This document shows positions 37,715-46,084 of a stretch of 64,000 nt of DNA, piece after piece. The notes under the pieces are model-generated. The model made no database searches. It had not been told where the DNA came from and saw only the letters and a list, made by a program, of their open reading frames with translations. The stretch covers positions 136,397-200,396 of the forward strand of contig JADKCL010000014.1 in NCBI GenBank assembly GCA_016718825.1. Reading direction: 5' to 3'. This stretch comes from Bacteroidota bacterium. GTDB lineage: Bacteria; Bacteroidota; Bacteroidia; J057; JADKCL01. The translations under genes were made by a program, and so were the position numbers. Numbering within the stretch: the stretch's first letter is position 1; every line of letters begins with the position of its first letter.

Positions 37715-38324
37715 TTAAAATCGGAAACCCAAATTCAATTGCAAGGGTAATCCAAGCCCATTGGAAACAAATCGCGGCTTGGTACTGGAGTTTGGATTGA
37801 CGAATGACATTCCGATGCCGACCGAAGGTTCCACAAAAAAACGCTTTAGAAACGTCTGTGCATAAGCCACCGACAGCAAGCCCCGACGATTTGGGCCTTG
37901 TACTCCAGAATTGAAGGGTCTTGCAAAGCAGGAATACATCCTGACCTGATAAATTTACAAGTTGGAAATAGGCAGCAGGCTTCACGGATAGCCCAACAAG
38001 CTTGCCCAACGGTGTGCTGATCCTGACACCTGCATACGCGCCCCAAATCGACTGCTTGCAGGGGAGTTCGTCGATAGGCTTGCTACGGTTGTAGGCCACC
38101 ATTCCAAACGTCGGTGAATCAAAACCTGCACCCACGTACACCCCAAGTCGTTTAGAGACTGAGTATTCAAGTTCACCGATGGCATCCAAGCTGAGTAAGC
38201 CGAGGGTATTCCATCGAATTGCAAAACGGTGGTCGGGAGTGGAGGTTTGCTGGGCAAATACCTTTGACATTGAAAACGATGCTAAACACAGCAAGGTCAC
38301 GATTAAGGTAGGCAAATGTTTCAT
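37715..38324 (-). pseudogene. Outer-membrane-protein-like paralogue B, frameshifted
   Basis: From ATG 38324 the protein has a signal peptide (PTLIVTLLCLASFSMSKVFA, cleavage before QQT). Then come FAIRWNTLGLLSLDAIGE, LEYSVSKRLGVYVGAGF and WGAYAGVRISTPLGKLVGL. All have counterparts in paralogue A. One frameshift near 37935 separates this from RMYSCFARPFNSGVQGPNRR and the final LPLQLNLGFRF at 37715. Length if restored is about 203 residues. Likely an outer-membrane beta-barrel of unknown role. Confidence 0.68.
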
Positions 38325-38335
38325 AATCAATATGT

Positions 38336-40032
38336 TTAATGGAGGATGACGATCTTTTTGTAAAGGTGGAATTTTTGGAGGAAAAGTCCAAATGATAAGT
38401 CCCATTGGGAATACGACTGCAATCAACGGTCAATTGGTGGTTCCCACGCGCAAGGGTAGAACCCATACCCAAATCACATACTTTTCGGCCTAATTGGTCC
38501 CAAAGGGAAAGGTTCGAACTGGATTCTTTGCCAGACAATGAAAGTTGCAATACAAAATTTTCATTGGCAGGATTGGGAAAAACTCTAATTAAATTTGCTA
38601 AATCGTGATGTGGAGCCTCCGTTCCAACTGGATTGCAAAAGTTTGAACCACTTCCAACACCAACCGCCGCCCATGCGTTAACACATTGCTCTCCTTCAAA
38701 ACAACCGGTTCCAAACGCATCTTCATGAAATTGGGCAAATGGTTGGGATCGTGCAGAGGAAGCACGTACCATTCAGAACAAACACTAAAAATATCTGCAA
38801 ATGCCTCATTTATCGCCTTTGCTTCAAATCCGCCTCGGAACATTAGTGCAAGTTCACGGTTCATGAGCCCGTGTGTAAGTTCATGGGAAACCAAATCAAG
38901 GGAAACAAATGGCGAAATTCCGTCGGCATGACCGAAATGCGCTTCATTGATGTTGAGTTCCCAATGCGCATTAAAATCTGAAGTGACGCTGCCTGGCGAA
39001 CCAAAGGGCCATCCCCCTTCACCGCTGCTTAGAATTCGCATTTCATTCGGATGGTAAACAACTTTGGCTGTGTCTCCAATGCCACTTAGTCCGTTGCGGC
39101 CCAATTTTGCGCTGAGATAATCATGGTACATCTCAGCAGCCCAATGTAGGCTCACCGCAGCTTGGTCATCAGGGGCTTGCCAAATGTTGTCACCATCTTT
39201 CACGTCATCGCAAATGGTGTGTGCGTAAAAGCGGGTAGGATTGCCTGTATGATTGTCGATTCTGGTATGAATCAAGTCACTTCTACAATCATCTCTAAGT
39301 TCAAAACGGGTTTCCAAGAAGTTGTAATACCTCGAATTGATGTCCTGCCAGCCATTGTAAAGTGTGAGTGCGGTACCTGCGCTACATTCTAGCGCACCAT
39401 GCTCCCAGCGATAGATTTCACGGGTATGGGCATCTAAATAGGCGATAACAGAAACGTAGGGATCGTTGATGATCATAGCGATTCGGTACGTTAGGCGGTA
39501 TTCCAAAGGGGCACCTGCGGTCTCCCAAGTCGTTGGCGCATAGATAAGATCGACCTTGGGCACAATGTAATCCTCTCCTTCACTTGCGACCGGTGCCAAC
39601 ATTCCAAACCTTGATTGTACTTCCCCTAACTGCCTCGTAGTCCGTCACGCTAGGCTCCTCAGCAATTGTCGGCAACTCTGCCAACTGCCCGTTTGCATTC
39701 CGCAAAATCCCGCCCTTCTCATGCGTCGCAAACATTGCTCCTTCCACGTCATAACCTGCATGTCGTTGCTGGTAGCGTCGGTGGGAAATGTCGTTGGCCC
39801 CCTCACGCGTCTTGAGTAGCAACATTTCATCGTAGTTGCCCAGCATTTCACTGACGCCAGGCTGTTCGAAATAAGACGATTCGGAAATCGAATGGCCGTC
39901 CTTCGGCGTCAACCAAAGCATGGTGCTGCCAGGGTTTTGATGGACATCCAGGGTCGTGAAGGCAGATTGCCCGAAGGCGGTTTGCAGCAACAAGGCCACG
40001 AAAAACAAACAAAAAGCGTGAATTCGATTCAT
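38336..40032 (-). pseudogene. M4-type (thermolysin-like) metalloprotease with T9SS sorting domain, frameshifted and internally deleted
   Basis: ATG 40032 opens a signal peptide (AFCLFFVALLLQTAFGQ) and an FTP-type propeptide region. After a frameshift near 39610 the catalytic domain begins. It contains SHELTHGLMN (HExxH) and INEAFADIFS with the third zinc ligand, both typical of M4. After WYVLPLHDPNHLPNFMK the text jumps to the end of the M4 domain (QCVNAWAAVGVGS) in another frame. About 100-150 residues are therefore missing, including the catalytic His segment (usually HxNSGV). A type A sorting domain follows (IRVFPNPANENFVLQL ... NGTYHLDF), and a further single-base shift restores KKIVILH at the stop. 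The deletion cannot be a simple sequencing slip, so the enzyme is probably inactive. Confidence 0.75.
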
Positions 40033-40232
40033 TGGTAAGTGATAAAGGTGATACTTTGTGCTACGAATATAGCAATTTAATGATCAGTTTGTCATCGTCA
40101 CGAAACATATTTAGAGAATCTTTGACCTTTTGTGGCGACAGGTTTTCAAGGATCAAACCGACTGGTGTTGCAAGCCCTTTTTGTTATCTTCGCCCAACTG
40201 TTCACTATTAGTTTTTCACTTTTCACTTAGAA

Positions 40233-41852
40233 ATGCCTACACTTCACTGGATCGGAAAAGAAAAGGTCATCAACCACCACCTCGACGTGCCTTATCGCGT
40301 CTTGGAACATCAGTATGGCTTTGAGGCGGCGAATGGGAAGACGGATCAGCCGACCGAATCAGGCAACAAGATCATCCACGGTGACAACTTGGAAGCCCTC
40401 AAGTCGCTGCTTCCCGAGTACGAAGGCAAGGTCAAGTGCATCTACATCGACCCGCCCTACAACACGGGCAACGAAGGCTGGGTGTACAATGACAATGTCA
40501 ACGATCCCAAGATTAAGAAGTGGCTCGCACAGGTCGTCGGCAAGGAGGGTGAAGACCTTTCAAGGCATGACAAGTGGTTGTGCATGATGTATCCGAGGTT
40601 GGTGTTGTTGCATCGACTATTGGCGGAAGATGGGGCGATTTTCATTTCGATTGATGATACTGAAGAAGCAAACCTTAGGTTAATTCTAAATGAGATTTTT
40701 GGCGTGCGCAATTTCGTCGTTGATCTCATTTGGCAGAAGATGGACAGTCCAAGTTCTAATTTCGGTTTCAGAGCATTTTCGACATATCACGATCATACCT
40801 TAGTTTTTGCAAAGGATCTAGCCGTTTGTAAACTCAACCAGCTTGAAAAGCCCGAAATTCTTAACGCATATCCTGATGTAACAGCGGAAGGGCGACGTTG
40901 CAGGCTACGGCAACTCAGAAAAAATGGAAAGTCAGCAAAACGACAGGATCGACCTACGATGTGGTTCCCAATTATAGCACCTGATGGTAGCGAGGTTTTC
41001 CCCGTTCATCCGAGCGAAAGTTGGGAAGGTAGATGGGCTATTTCAAAGCCGACGTATGACGAACTGCTAAATGCGGGACTAATCGAATGGAAAATGCGTG
41101 AACATGGTTGGGTCGTTTATCAAGTTGAGCTTGCTCCATTGTCTCCGTCTATTCCAAATCCATCAATTCTTTCGGATGTTGGGCAAAATAGGCAAGCCAA
41201 GGCCCAATTGAATGAAATTTTGGGAACAGATCACAATTTCGATACACCTAAGCCTTTTGGGTTTATTCAGCGCATTTTACAAATTGCCAGCGCGTCGGAT
41301 TCAATTGTTCTCGACTCCTTCGCAGGTTCAGGCACAACTGCCCACGCCGTCTTTAACCAGAACAAACAAGACAACGGCAACCGCAAATTCATCCTGATCG
41401 AGATGGAAGACTACGCCGAAACCATCACCGCAGAACGTGTCAAGCGCGTCATGCAAGGCTATGGCGAAGGCAAAAATGCCGTTGAAGGCACAGGTGGGGC
41501 ATTCGACTACTACACCCTTGGCCCGGCACTCTTTGACGAAGAAGGCAATCTGAACGAAGCCGTAGGCACGGACGAAATCCGCGCCTACGTTTGGTACACG
41601 GAGACACGCAGCGCATATCAACCAACCGACGGTGCAGAGCCCTATTTGCTGGGAAAAGCCGACGAAACGGCCTATTATTTCATCTACGAGCCTGCTCGGC
41701 GCACCACTTTGGACTATGAAAGTCTAAGTCAAATCAAAACCAAGGCTGGGCACTACGTTATCTATGCCGACAACTGCTTGCTTACAAAGGACTACCTGAT
41801 CCAGCACAACATCGTCTTCAAAAAAATACCTCGCGACATCAGCCGCTTCTAA
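40233..41852 (+). CDS. mod: Type III restriction-modification system, DNA methyltransferase subunit
   Basis: Mod methylates adenine in the recognition sequence and provides the specificity of the type III complex. The 539-residue protein shows the beta-class motif order: catalytic motif IV DPPYNTG at residues 73-79 early in the chain, and the SAM-binding motif I DSFAGSGTTAHAV near residue 360. Between them lies the variable target-recognition region, about residues 170-330. The LVLLHRLLAEDGAIFISIDD segment is also typical. The start ATG 40233 follows an AT-rich region. The gene ends three bases before res, so the two are in one operon. The frame is complete and no simple-sequence repeat of a phase-variable kind is visible at the start. 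Confidence 0.95.
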   Translation: MPTLHWIGKEKVINHHLDVPYRVLEHQYGFEAANGKTDQPTESGNKIIHGDNLEALKSLLPEYEGKVKCIYIDPPYNTGNEGWVYNDNVNDPKIKKWLAQVVGKEGEDLSRHDKWLCMMYPRLVLLHRLLAEDGAIFISIDDTEEANLRLILNEIFGVRNFVVDLIWQKMDSPSSNFGFRAFSTYHDHTLVFAKDLAVCKLNQLEKPEILNAYPDVTAEGRRCRLRQLRKNGKSAKRQDRPTMWFPIIAPDGSEVFPVHPSESWEGRWAISKPTYDELLNAGLIEWKMREHGWVVYQVELAPLSPSIPNPSILSDVGQNRQAKAQLNEILGTDHNFDTPKPFGFIQRILQIASASDSIVLDSFAGSGTTAHAVFNQNKQDNGNRKFILIEMEDYAETITAERVKRVMQGYGEGKNAVEGTGGAFDYYTLGPALFDEEGNLNEAVGTDEIRAYVWYTETRSAYQPTDGAEPYLLGKADETAYYFIYEPARRTTLDYESLSQIKTKAGHYVIYADNCLLTKDYLIQHNIVFKKIPRDISRF

Positions 41853-41855
41853 GCC

Positions 41856-44573
41856 ATGGAACTGAAAGGATACCAACAAAAAGTGATCGCCGACCTCGAC
41901 GGTTATCTAGAGCGCGTCCGCACCCTGCAACATACGGGCAAGGCGTTTGAACAGCATTGGGAGGAGAAAATCGGTCCCTACAATCCGCTCGACGGAAAGG
42001 GAATGCGGCCCTACCAAAACAACATCCAGGGTGTGCCCCACATCTGTCTCAAGGTGCCCACGGCAGGCGGCAAGACTTTCATCGCAGTGAATGCATTAAG
42101 GACGATTTTCGCACAGTACGAACCTGGATTGCCCAAGGTCGTGGTTTGGCTTGTACCATGGAGCAACCTGCTCGACCAGACCGTCAATGCCCTTCGCAAT
42201 CCAGATCATCCCTACCGCCGAAAACTGAATGAGCTTTTCCAACACAGGGTGCAAGTATTCCAGAAGGAAGACTTGCTGCAAGGCGCTAGTTTCAGCCCCA
42301 CGGTCGTGCGTGAAGAGCTGTGCATATTTGTGATGAGCTTCGCAAGCCTGCGGGCAAAGGACAAGAACAAGGAAGGCCGCAAGGTCTATCAGGAAAACGG
42401 GCAGTTGGCTGCATTTCCATCCACCTATACCAGCGCCACCCCGCTTCTCGAAGACCGTGACGAGACCTCGTTGATCAATGTGATTCGGAGTCTGCACCCT
42501 GCTGTTGTCCTCGATGAAAGCCACAACGCCGAGAGCGACCTGAGCGTGGACATGCTGCAAATCCTCAACCCATCCATCGTCCTCGACCTCACAGCGACAC
42601 CGCGCGGCAATAGCAATATCGTGAGCATGGTGCCCGCCATCGAGCTGAAAAAGGAGCACATGGTCAAGTTGCCTGTGATCGTGTACAACCACCAAGACAA
42701 GACCGAGGTCATCGATAGTGCGTTACACCTTCAACGCAAGCTCGAGGAGTTGGCAATTGCTCAGGAGAAGGCAGGTGGCAAGTACATTCGCCCGATAGTG
42801 CTCTTCCAAGCCCAGCCCCGCACGGGTGAGGAAAAAATCACATATGAAAAGCTCAAGGCTACACTGATCAAACTCAATATTCCCGAGGCACAGATCAAGA
42901 TCAAGACCGCTGAAATCGATGAACTGAAGGGGATCGACCTGCTCGACCGCAACTGCCCGGTGCGGTTCATCATTACCATCAACGCGCTCAAAGAAGGCTG
43001 GGACTGCCCCTTTGCCTACGTGCTCGCTTCGCTTGCCGACAAATCATCCGCCGTGGATGTAGAGCAAATTCTAGGGCGAGTTTTGAGACAGCCCTACGTC
43101 ATGAAACATGCCAAGCCCCTGCTGAACGTGTCCTACGTCCTCACGGCATCGGCCAAGTTTACCGAGACATTGGGTAGCATCGTAAAGGGCTTGCAATCCT
43201 CAGGGTTCAGTGAACGCGACTACCGCAACCACGACACCATGACGGAAGAGGCCAAGGAAAAAGCAGCCGACCAGCAGTTGGATATGCTCCTCAACCCGAA
43301 TTCGCAACCGGCAACGACGGCGACAACGGATGAAATCGATACGGAACGGATCACGTATGACCCAACGGCTCCAATAACGACGGCGCAGGCGACCGACGTG
43401 ACGACTACCAACGGACAAGACGCGACCACCGAGGCTTCCGCGCCAGCGGCACCGAGCATCGTGACGGAAATCGAGAAGATGGCCGAACAGGAAAATGCGC
43501 AGATGGAGGAACAAGTGCGGCGGCAAGCCGAAAATCCTTACAACGATACATTGTTTACCGAGATGCCCGAAAAAGTCACAAAATACCAGATGGTGCCTGC
43601 GGCAAGATCCGTTGCAGAGGCCCTTCGATTGCCACAGTTCATGCATGAGATTCCAGGCTCGCTGTTTACTGACAACGATGCTGTCAAGGCTGCGCTCAAT
43701 CCTGAATACCTCTTGCAAGATTTTCGATTGAGTGACGAGGACACAAGGATCGATTTTGACCAAATCGTCGGGGAAATGTTCAAAGTCGATTTGGAATTAC
43801 GTGATGCTGCCACGGACGATTATACGCCAAGACAGACCCTGTTGACCAAGGAAGCCCAAGGATCGATAGCGGAGTACATTTTGAGCAAACCGCATGATGC
43901 ACAAATCAAGGACCTCAGCGGCCAAATTTGCGCGCTCATGGGAAGCATGTTCCCCATTGCCGACCAAGAGATCAAGGAGTTTGTCGGGCGCATCCTGAAG
44001 AAATTGGATGCCAACCAGATTCGGGACATGATTGTACACAGGTCGAGCTATACGGCCCGCATTAAGGCCAAGATCAAGGAGCATTCCGACCGATATGCGG
44101 AGAAACGGTTTTACGATTGGCTCGGTGTGGATAGGATCACCACTCAACCCAACTGGAAATTTCAGCCATTCATTGTGCCAGCCAAGCTGGGCCCAGCCTT
44201 GAGCAAGAGCCTTTATGACCGCGAAGCGGAAATGAGTGAATTTGAACACCGACTCATCTCCCAGATCGTTTCCCTAGACAACATCGCCTATTGGCACCGC
44301 AACTTTGTGAAAGGAAACGGCTTTGCCATCAACGGCTTCAAGAGCAACCATTATCCCGATTTCATACTCATTACCAAGACGGGCAAGGTGATCTTGGTGG
44401 AAACGAAGGGTGCCGACCGAGACAACAGCGATAGCAAAGCCAAGTGCAAGCTCGGTAAGACTTGGGCTGCCAAGGCTGGACCTGGATTCTACTATTTCAT
44501 GGTCTTCGAGAAGAATCCAATCGAGGATGCTTATAGCTTGGAGCAGGCGAAAGCGTTGATTGCTGGGTTGTAG
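41856..44573 (+). CDS. res: Type III restriction-modification system, endonuclease/helicase subunit
   Basis: Res is the ATP-dependent motor and nuclease that acts with Mod. The 905-residue protein has a Walker A motif PTAGGKT at about 68-74 and the DESH box LDESHNAES near 220. The helicase motif INALKEGWDCPFAYVLASLA is near 370, with the QILGRVLRQP motif VI soon after. The C-terminal domain carries a PD-(D/E)xK nuclease signature (NHYPDFILITKTGKVILVET, then KG) around residue 850. Residues 470-550 form a Thr/Ala/Glu-rich linker. All motifs seem intact, so the system is likely active. The start codon is four bases after the mod stop. Confidence 0.95.
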   Translation: MELKGYQQKVIADLDGYLERVRTLQHTGKAFEQHWEEKIGPYNPLDGKGMRPYQNNIQGVPHICLKVPTAGGKTFIAVNALRTIFAQYEPGLPKVVVWLVPWSNLLDQTVNALRNPDHPYRRKLNELFQHRVQVFQKEDLLQGASFSPTVVREELCIFVMSFASLRAKDKNKEGRKVYQENGQLAAFPSTYTSATPLLEDRDETSLINVIRSLHPAVVLDESHNAESDLSVDMLQILNPSIVLDLTATPRGNSNIVSMVPAIELKKEHMVKLPVIVYNHQDKTEVIDSALHLQRKLEELAIAQEKAGGKYIRPIVLFQAQPRTGEEKITYEKLKATLIKLNIPEAQIKIKTAEIDELKGIDLLDRNCPVRFIITINALKEGWDCPFAYVLASLADKSSAVDVEQILGRVLRQPYVMKHAKPLLNVSYVLTASAKFTETLGSIVKGLQSSGFSERDYRNHDTMTEEAKEKAADQQLDMLLNPNSQPATTATTDEIDTERITYDPTAPITTAQATDVTTTNGQDATTEASAPAAPSIVTEIEKMAEQENAQMEEQVRRQAENPYNDTLFTEMPEKVTKYQMVPAARSVAEALRLPQFMHEIPGSLFTDNDAVKAALNPEYLLQDFRLSDEDTRIDFDQIVGEMFKVDLELRDAATDDYTPRQTLLTKEAQGSIAEYILSKPHDAQIKDLSGQICALMGSMFPIADQEIKEFVGRILKKLDANQIRDMIVHRSSYTARIKAKIKEHSDRYAEKRFYDWLGVDRITTQPNWKFQPFIVPAKLGPALSKSLYDREAEMSEFEHRLISQIVSLDNIAYWHRNFVKGNGFAINGFKSNHYPDFILITKTGKVILVETKGADRDNSDSKAKCKLGKTWAAKAGPGFYYFMVFEKNPIEDAYSLEQAKALIAGL

Positions 44574-44610
44574 AACTCAAAAGCTGTCCAAAGGCGTTTG
44601 AGGGGTCAAG

Positions 44611-44727
44611 GTGTATCTCGGCAAAATCTTGAGGCAGATCGACGAGTTGCAGGGCTTTCACTTCATGAGCAGCCCTGCCTATCGGGTGTTTGAAGGGGAA
44701 TATGATAGTGGGAAGCATCGGGAGTGA
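44611..44727 (+). pseudogene. Remnant of a paralogue of the gene at 19869
   Basis: The frame ends with HFMSSPAYRVFEGEYDSG before GKHRE and a stop, nearly identical in protein to the C-terminus of the gene at 19869-20450. At DNA level the last 70 bases differ mainly at third positions. The rest of the gene is absent, so this is a 3' fragment left next to the restriction system. Confidence 0.75.
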
Positions 44728-44871
44728 GGAAGGCCGGCGGTAGCGCGAATTTGTTTTTCTTGGCGATTTTTGGGGCATGCTGAAAAGGCATCTCCAAAGA
44801 CAACCTGATATTGCATGACGAAGGGGGAAAACGTAATTTCTCAACTTAGAATTAAGAAATATAAAATATCC

Positions 44872-45328
44872 ATGCCCACTCCCACCACTCTCCAAGGCCG
44901 CATCTACGATGCCCAAGAAAATCCCTTGCCAATGTCATCGTCCATGCCATGGACCAAGACTTGCGCACTGCCAAATTGCTTGGCAATTCGGAACCGACCG
45001 ATTCCAAGGGCTTTTACAAAATAACCTTCCCGCAAGAGCGGGCTGCGCTTGCCGAGCTGAAGACGGCAGATATTTCGACCGTGCATGTCGTTTGCTGGGG
45101 CAGTCGGAGCCTGTCTTCAATCCGCCAGCAGAACTTACGATCGACTTCAAAATCGGCGGCGGCGCGACCAAGGGCATCGCTGAGTTTGATGCGATGGTGG
45201 CGCAAATCAATCCCCTGATCTTGCCGCAATTGGTGCCTTTGGTTGAACTCAAAGAAGATGCGGAAAACATTTTCAACAATGCCATCTTTGTCCACAATCA
45301 GACCATAGGCGGCATTGATGAGCTATAG
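44872..45328 (+). pseudogene. Fragment of a large protein with carboxypeptidase-regulatory-like start (Tc-toxin-like), two frameshifts
   Basis: Joined frames read MPTPTTLQGRIYDAQENPLP, then NVIVHAMDQDLRTAKLLG, DSKGFYKITFPQERAALAEL, and finally GQSEPVFNPPAELTIDFKIG to IGGIDEL and a stop. This matches the opening of large Bacteroidota proteins that begin with a carboxypeptidase-regulatory-like domain and continue into neuraminidase-like or TcA-toxin regions. Here only the first 150 residues exist, with a missing A near 44931 and another slip near 45075. No continuation is seen downstream. I treat it as a dead fragment; the Tc link is a family impression. Confidence 0.5.
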
Positions 45329-45448
45329 GATGAACCACGAAATTCCACCCTTTGTGATGCAAGCCGCTTCGCCCACGACAGACACCGGGGCCGAACTCAA
45401 ATCGATATAGCGAAAAAATACTACCTTACTTCTCCCAATTCCCCAAAA

Positions 45449-45730
45449 ATGCAAGAAACACCAAACTCAACCGACAATACCACCCAACTCATCCATCTTG
45501 GGCTGCTAGGTATTGCTTTGTTGATGCTCATCATTGGCGCTATCTTTCTCGCGGAAGGTCTCACAAATGGCGCCATCAGCGGATTGCAATTGGATGCTTT
45601 TGACCGTGGACAAAAAGTTGGTCAAGGGCTCGTTCCGTTTTTAATTGGCATCATCGCAGGATTTTTCGCGATCAGGGGCTTGAGGAAGAAGAAAGCCGAA
45701 AAACACTCCGAGAATGAACTAAACGGATGA
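45449..45730 (+). CDS. Small membrane protein with two transmembrane helices
   Basis: The 93-residue product has a polar N-terminus of about 14 residues. A first helix (IHLGLLGIALLMLIIGAIFL) follows, then a short loop (ISGLQLDAFDRGQKVGQG) and a second helix (LVPFLIGIIAGFFAIRG). It ends in a basic tail (RKKKAEKHSENELNG). This places both termini on the cytoplasmic side by the positive-inside rule. It stands alone between the Tc-like fragment and the 65-bp repeat array. Function unknown. Confidence 0.6.
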   Translation: MQETPNSTDNTTQLIHLGLLGIALLMLIIGAIFLAEGLTNGAISGLQLDAFDRGQKVGQGLVPFLIGIIAGFFAIRGLRKKKAEKHSENELNG

Positions 45731-45775
45731 AGGAACGCAAGAGCTACTTGTTTCTGGCATTTAGGTTCGCGACAT

Positions 45776-46022
45776 GACAGCTTTGCCAACTCAACACACC
45801 GCAATCTGGGGAGTTGGCAAAACCTCGATGTATGTTCCGTGACGGCTTTGCCAACTCAACACACCGCATTCCTGGGAGTTGAAAAAACCTCGTCTTAGGG
45901 TCAGTGACGGCTTTGCCAACTCAACACACCGCATTCTGGGGAGTTGAAAAAACCTCGTCTTAGGGTCAGTGACGGCTTTGCCAACTCAACACACCGCATT
46001 CTGGGGAGTTGGCAAAACCTCA
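45776..46022. repeat. Four-copy 65-bp tandem repeat
   Basis: Copies begin at 45776, 45841, 45906 and 45971, exactly 65 bases apart. Each starts gac(a/g)gctttgccaactcaac and contains an inverted repeat: tttgccaactc pairs with gagttggcaaa eighteen bases later. In copies 2 and 3 the right arm has changed to gagttgaaaaaa. There are no unique spacers, so it is not a CRISPR array. Confidence 0.88.
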
Positions 46023-46035
46023 TACAATCGCACAA

Positions 46036-46059
46036 AAAAGGCGCCATAAGGCGCCTTTT
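46036..46059. terminator. Bidirectional terminator downstream of prc
   Basis: The ten-base stem aaaaggcgcc (46036-46045) and ggcgcctttt (46050-46059) closes a four-base loop ATAA. It lies 26 bases past the stop of the minus-strand protease gene and can also stop transcription from the left. Confidence 0.88.
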
Positions 46060-46084
46060 CTGTTGATGACTTTCCTTTGAATCC

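Noticed and set aside
45776..46022. Possible CRISPR array
   Set aside because: The 65-base units are the same over their full length, so there are no unique spacers. No cas gene is nearby.
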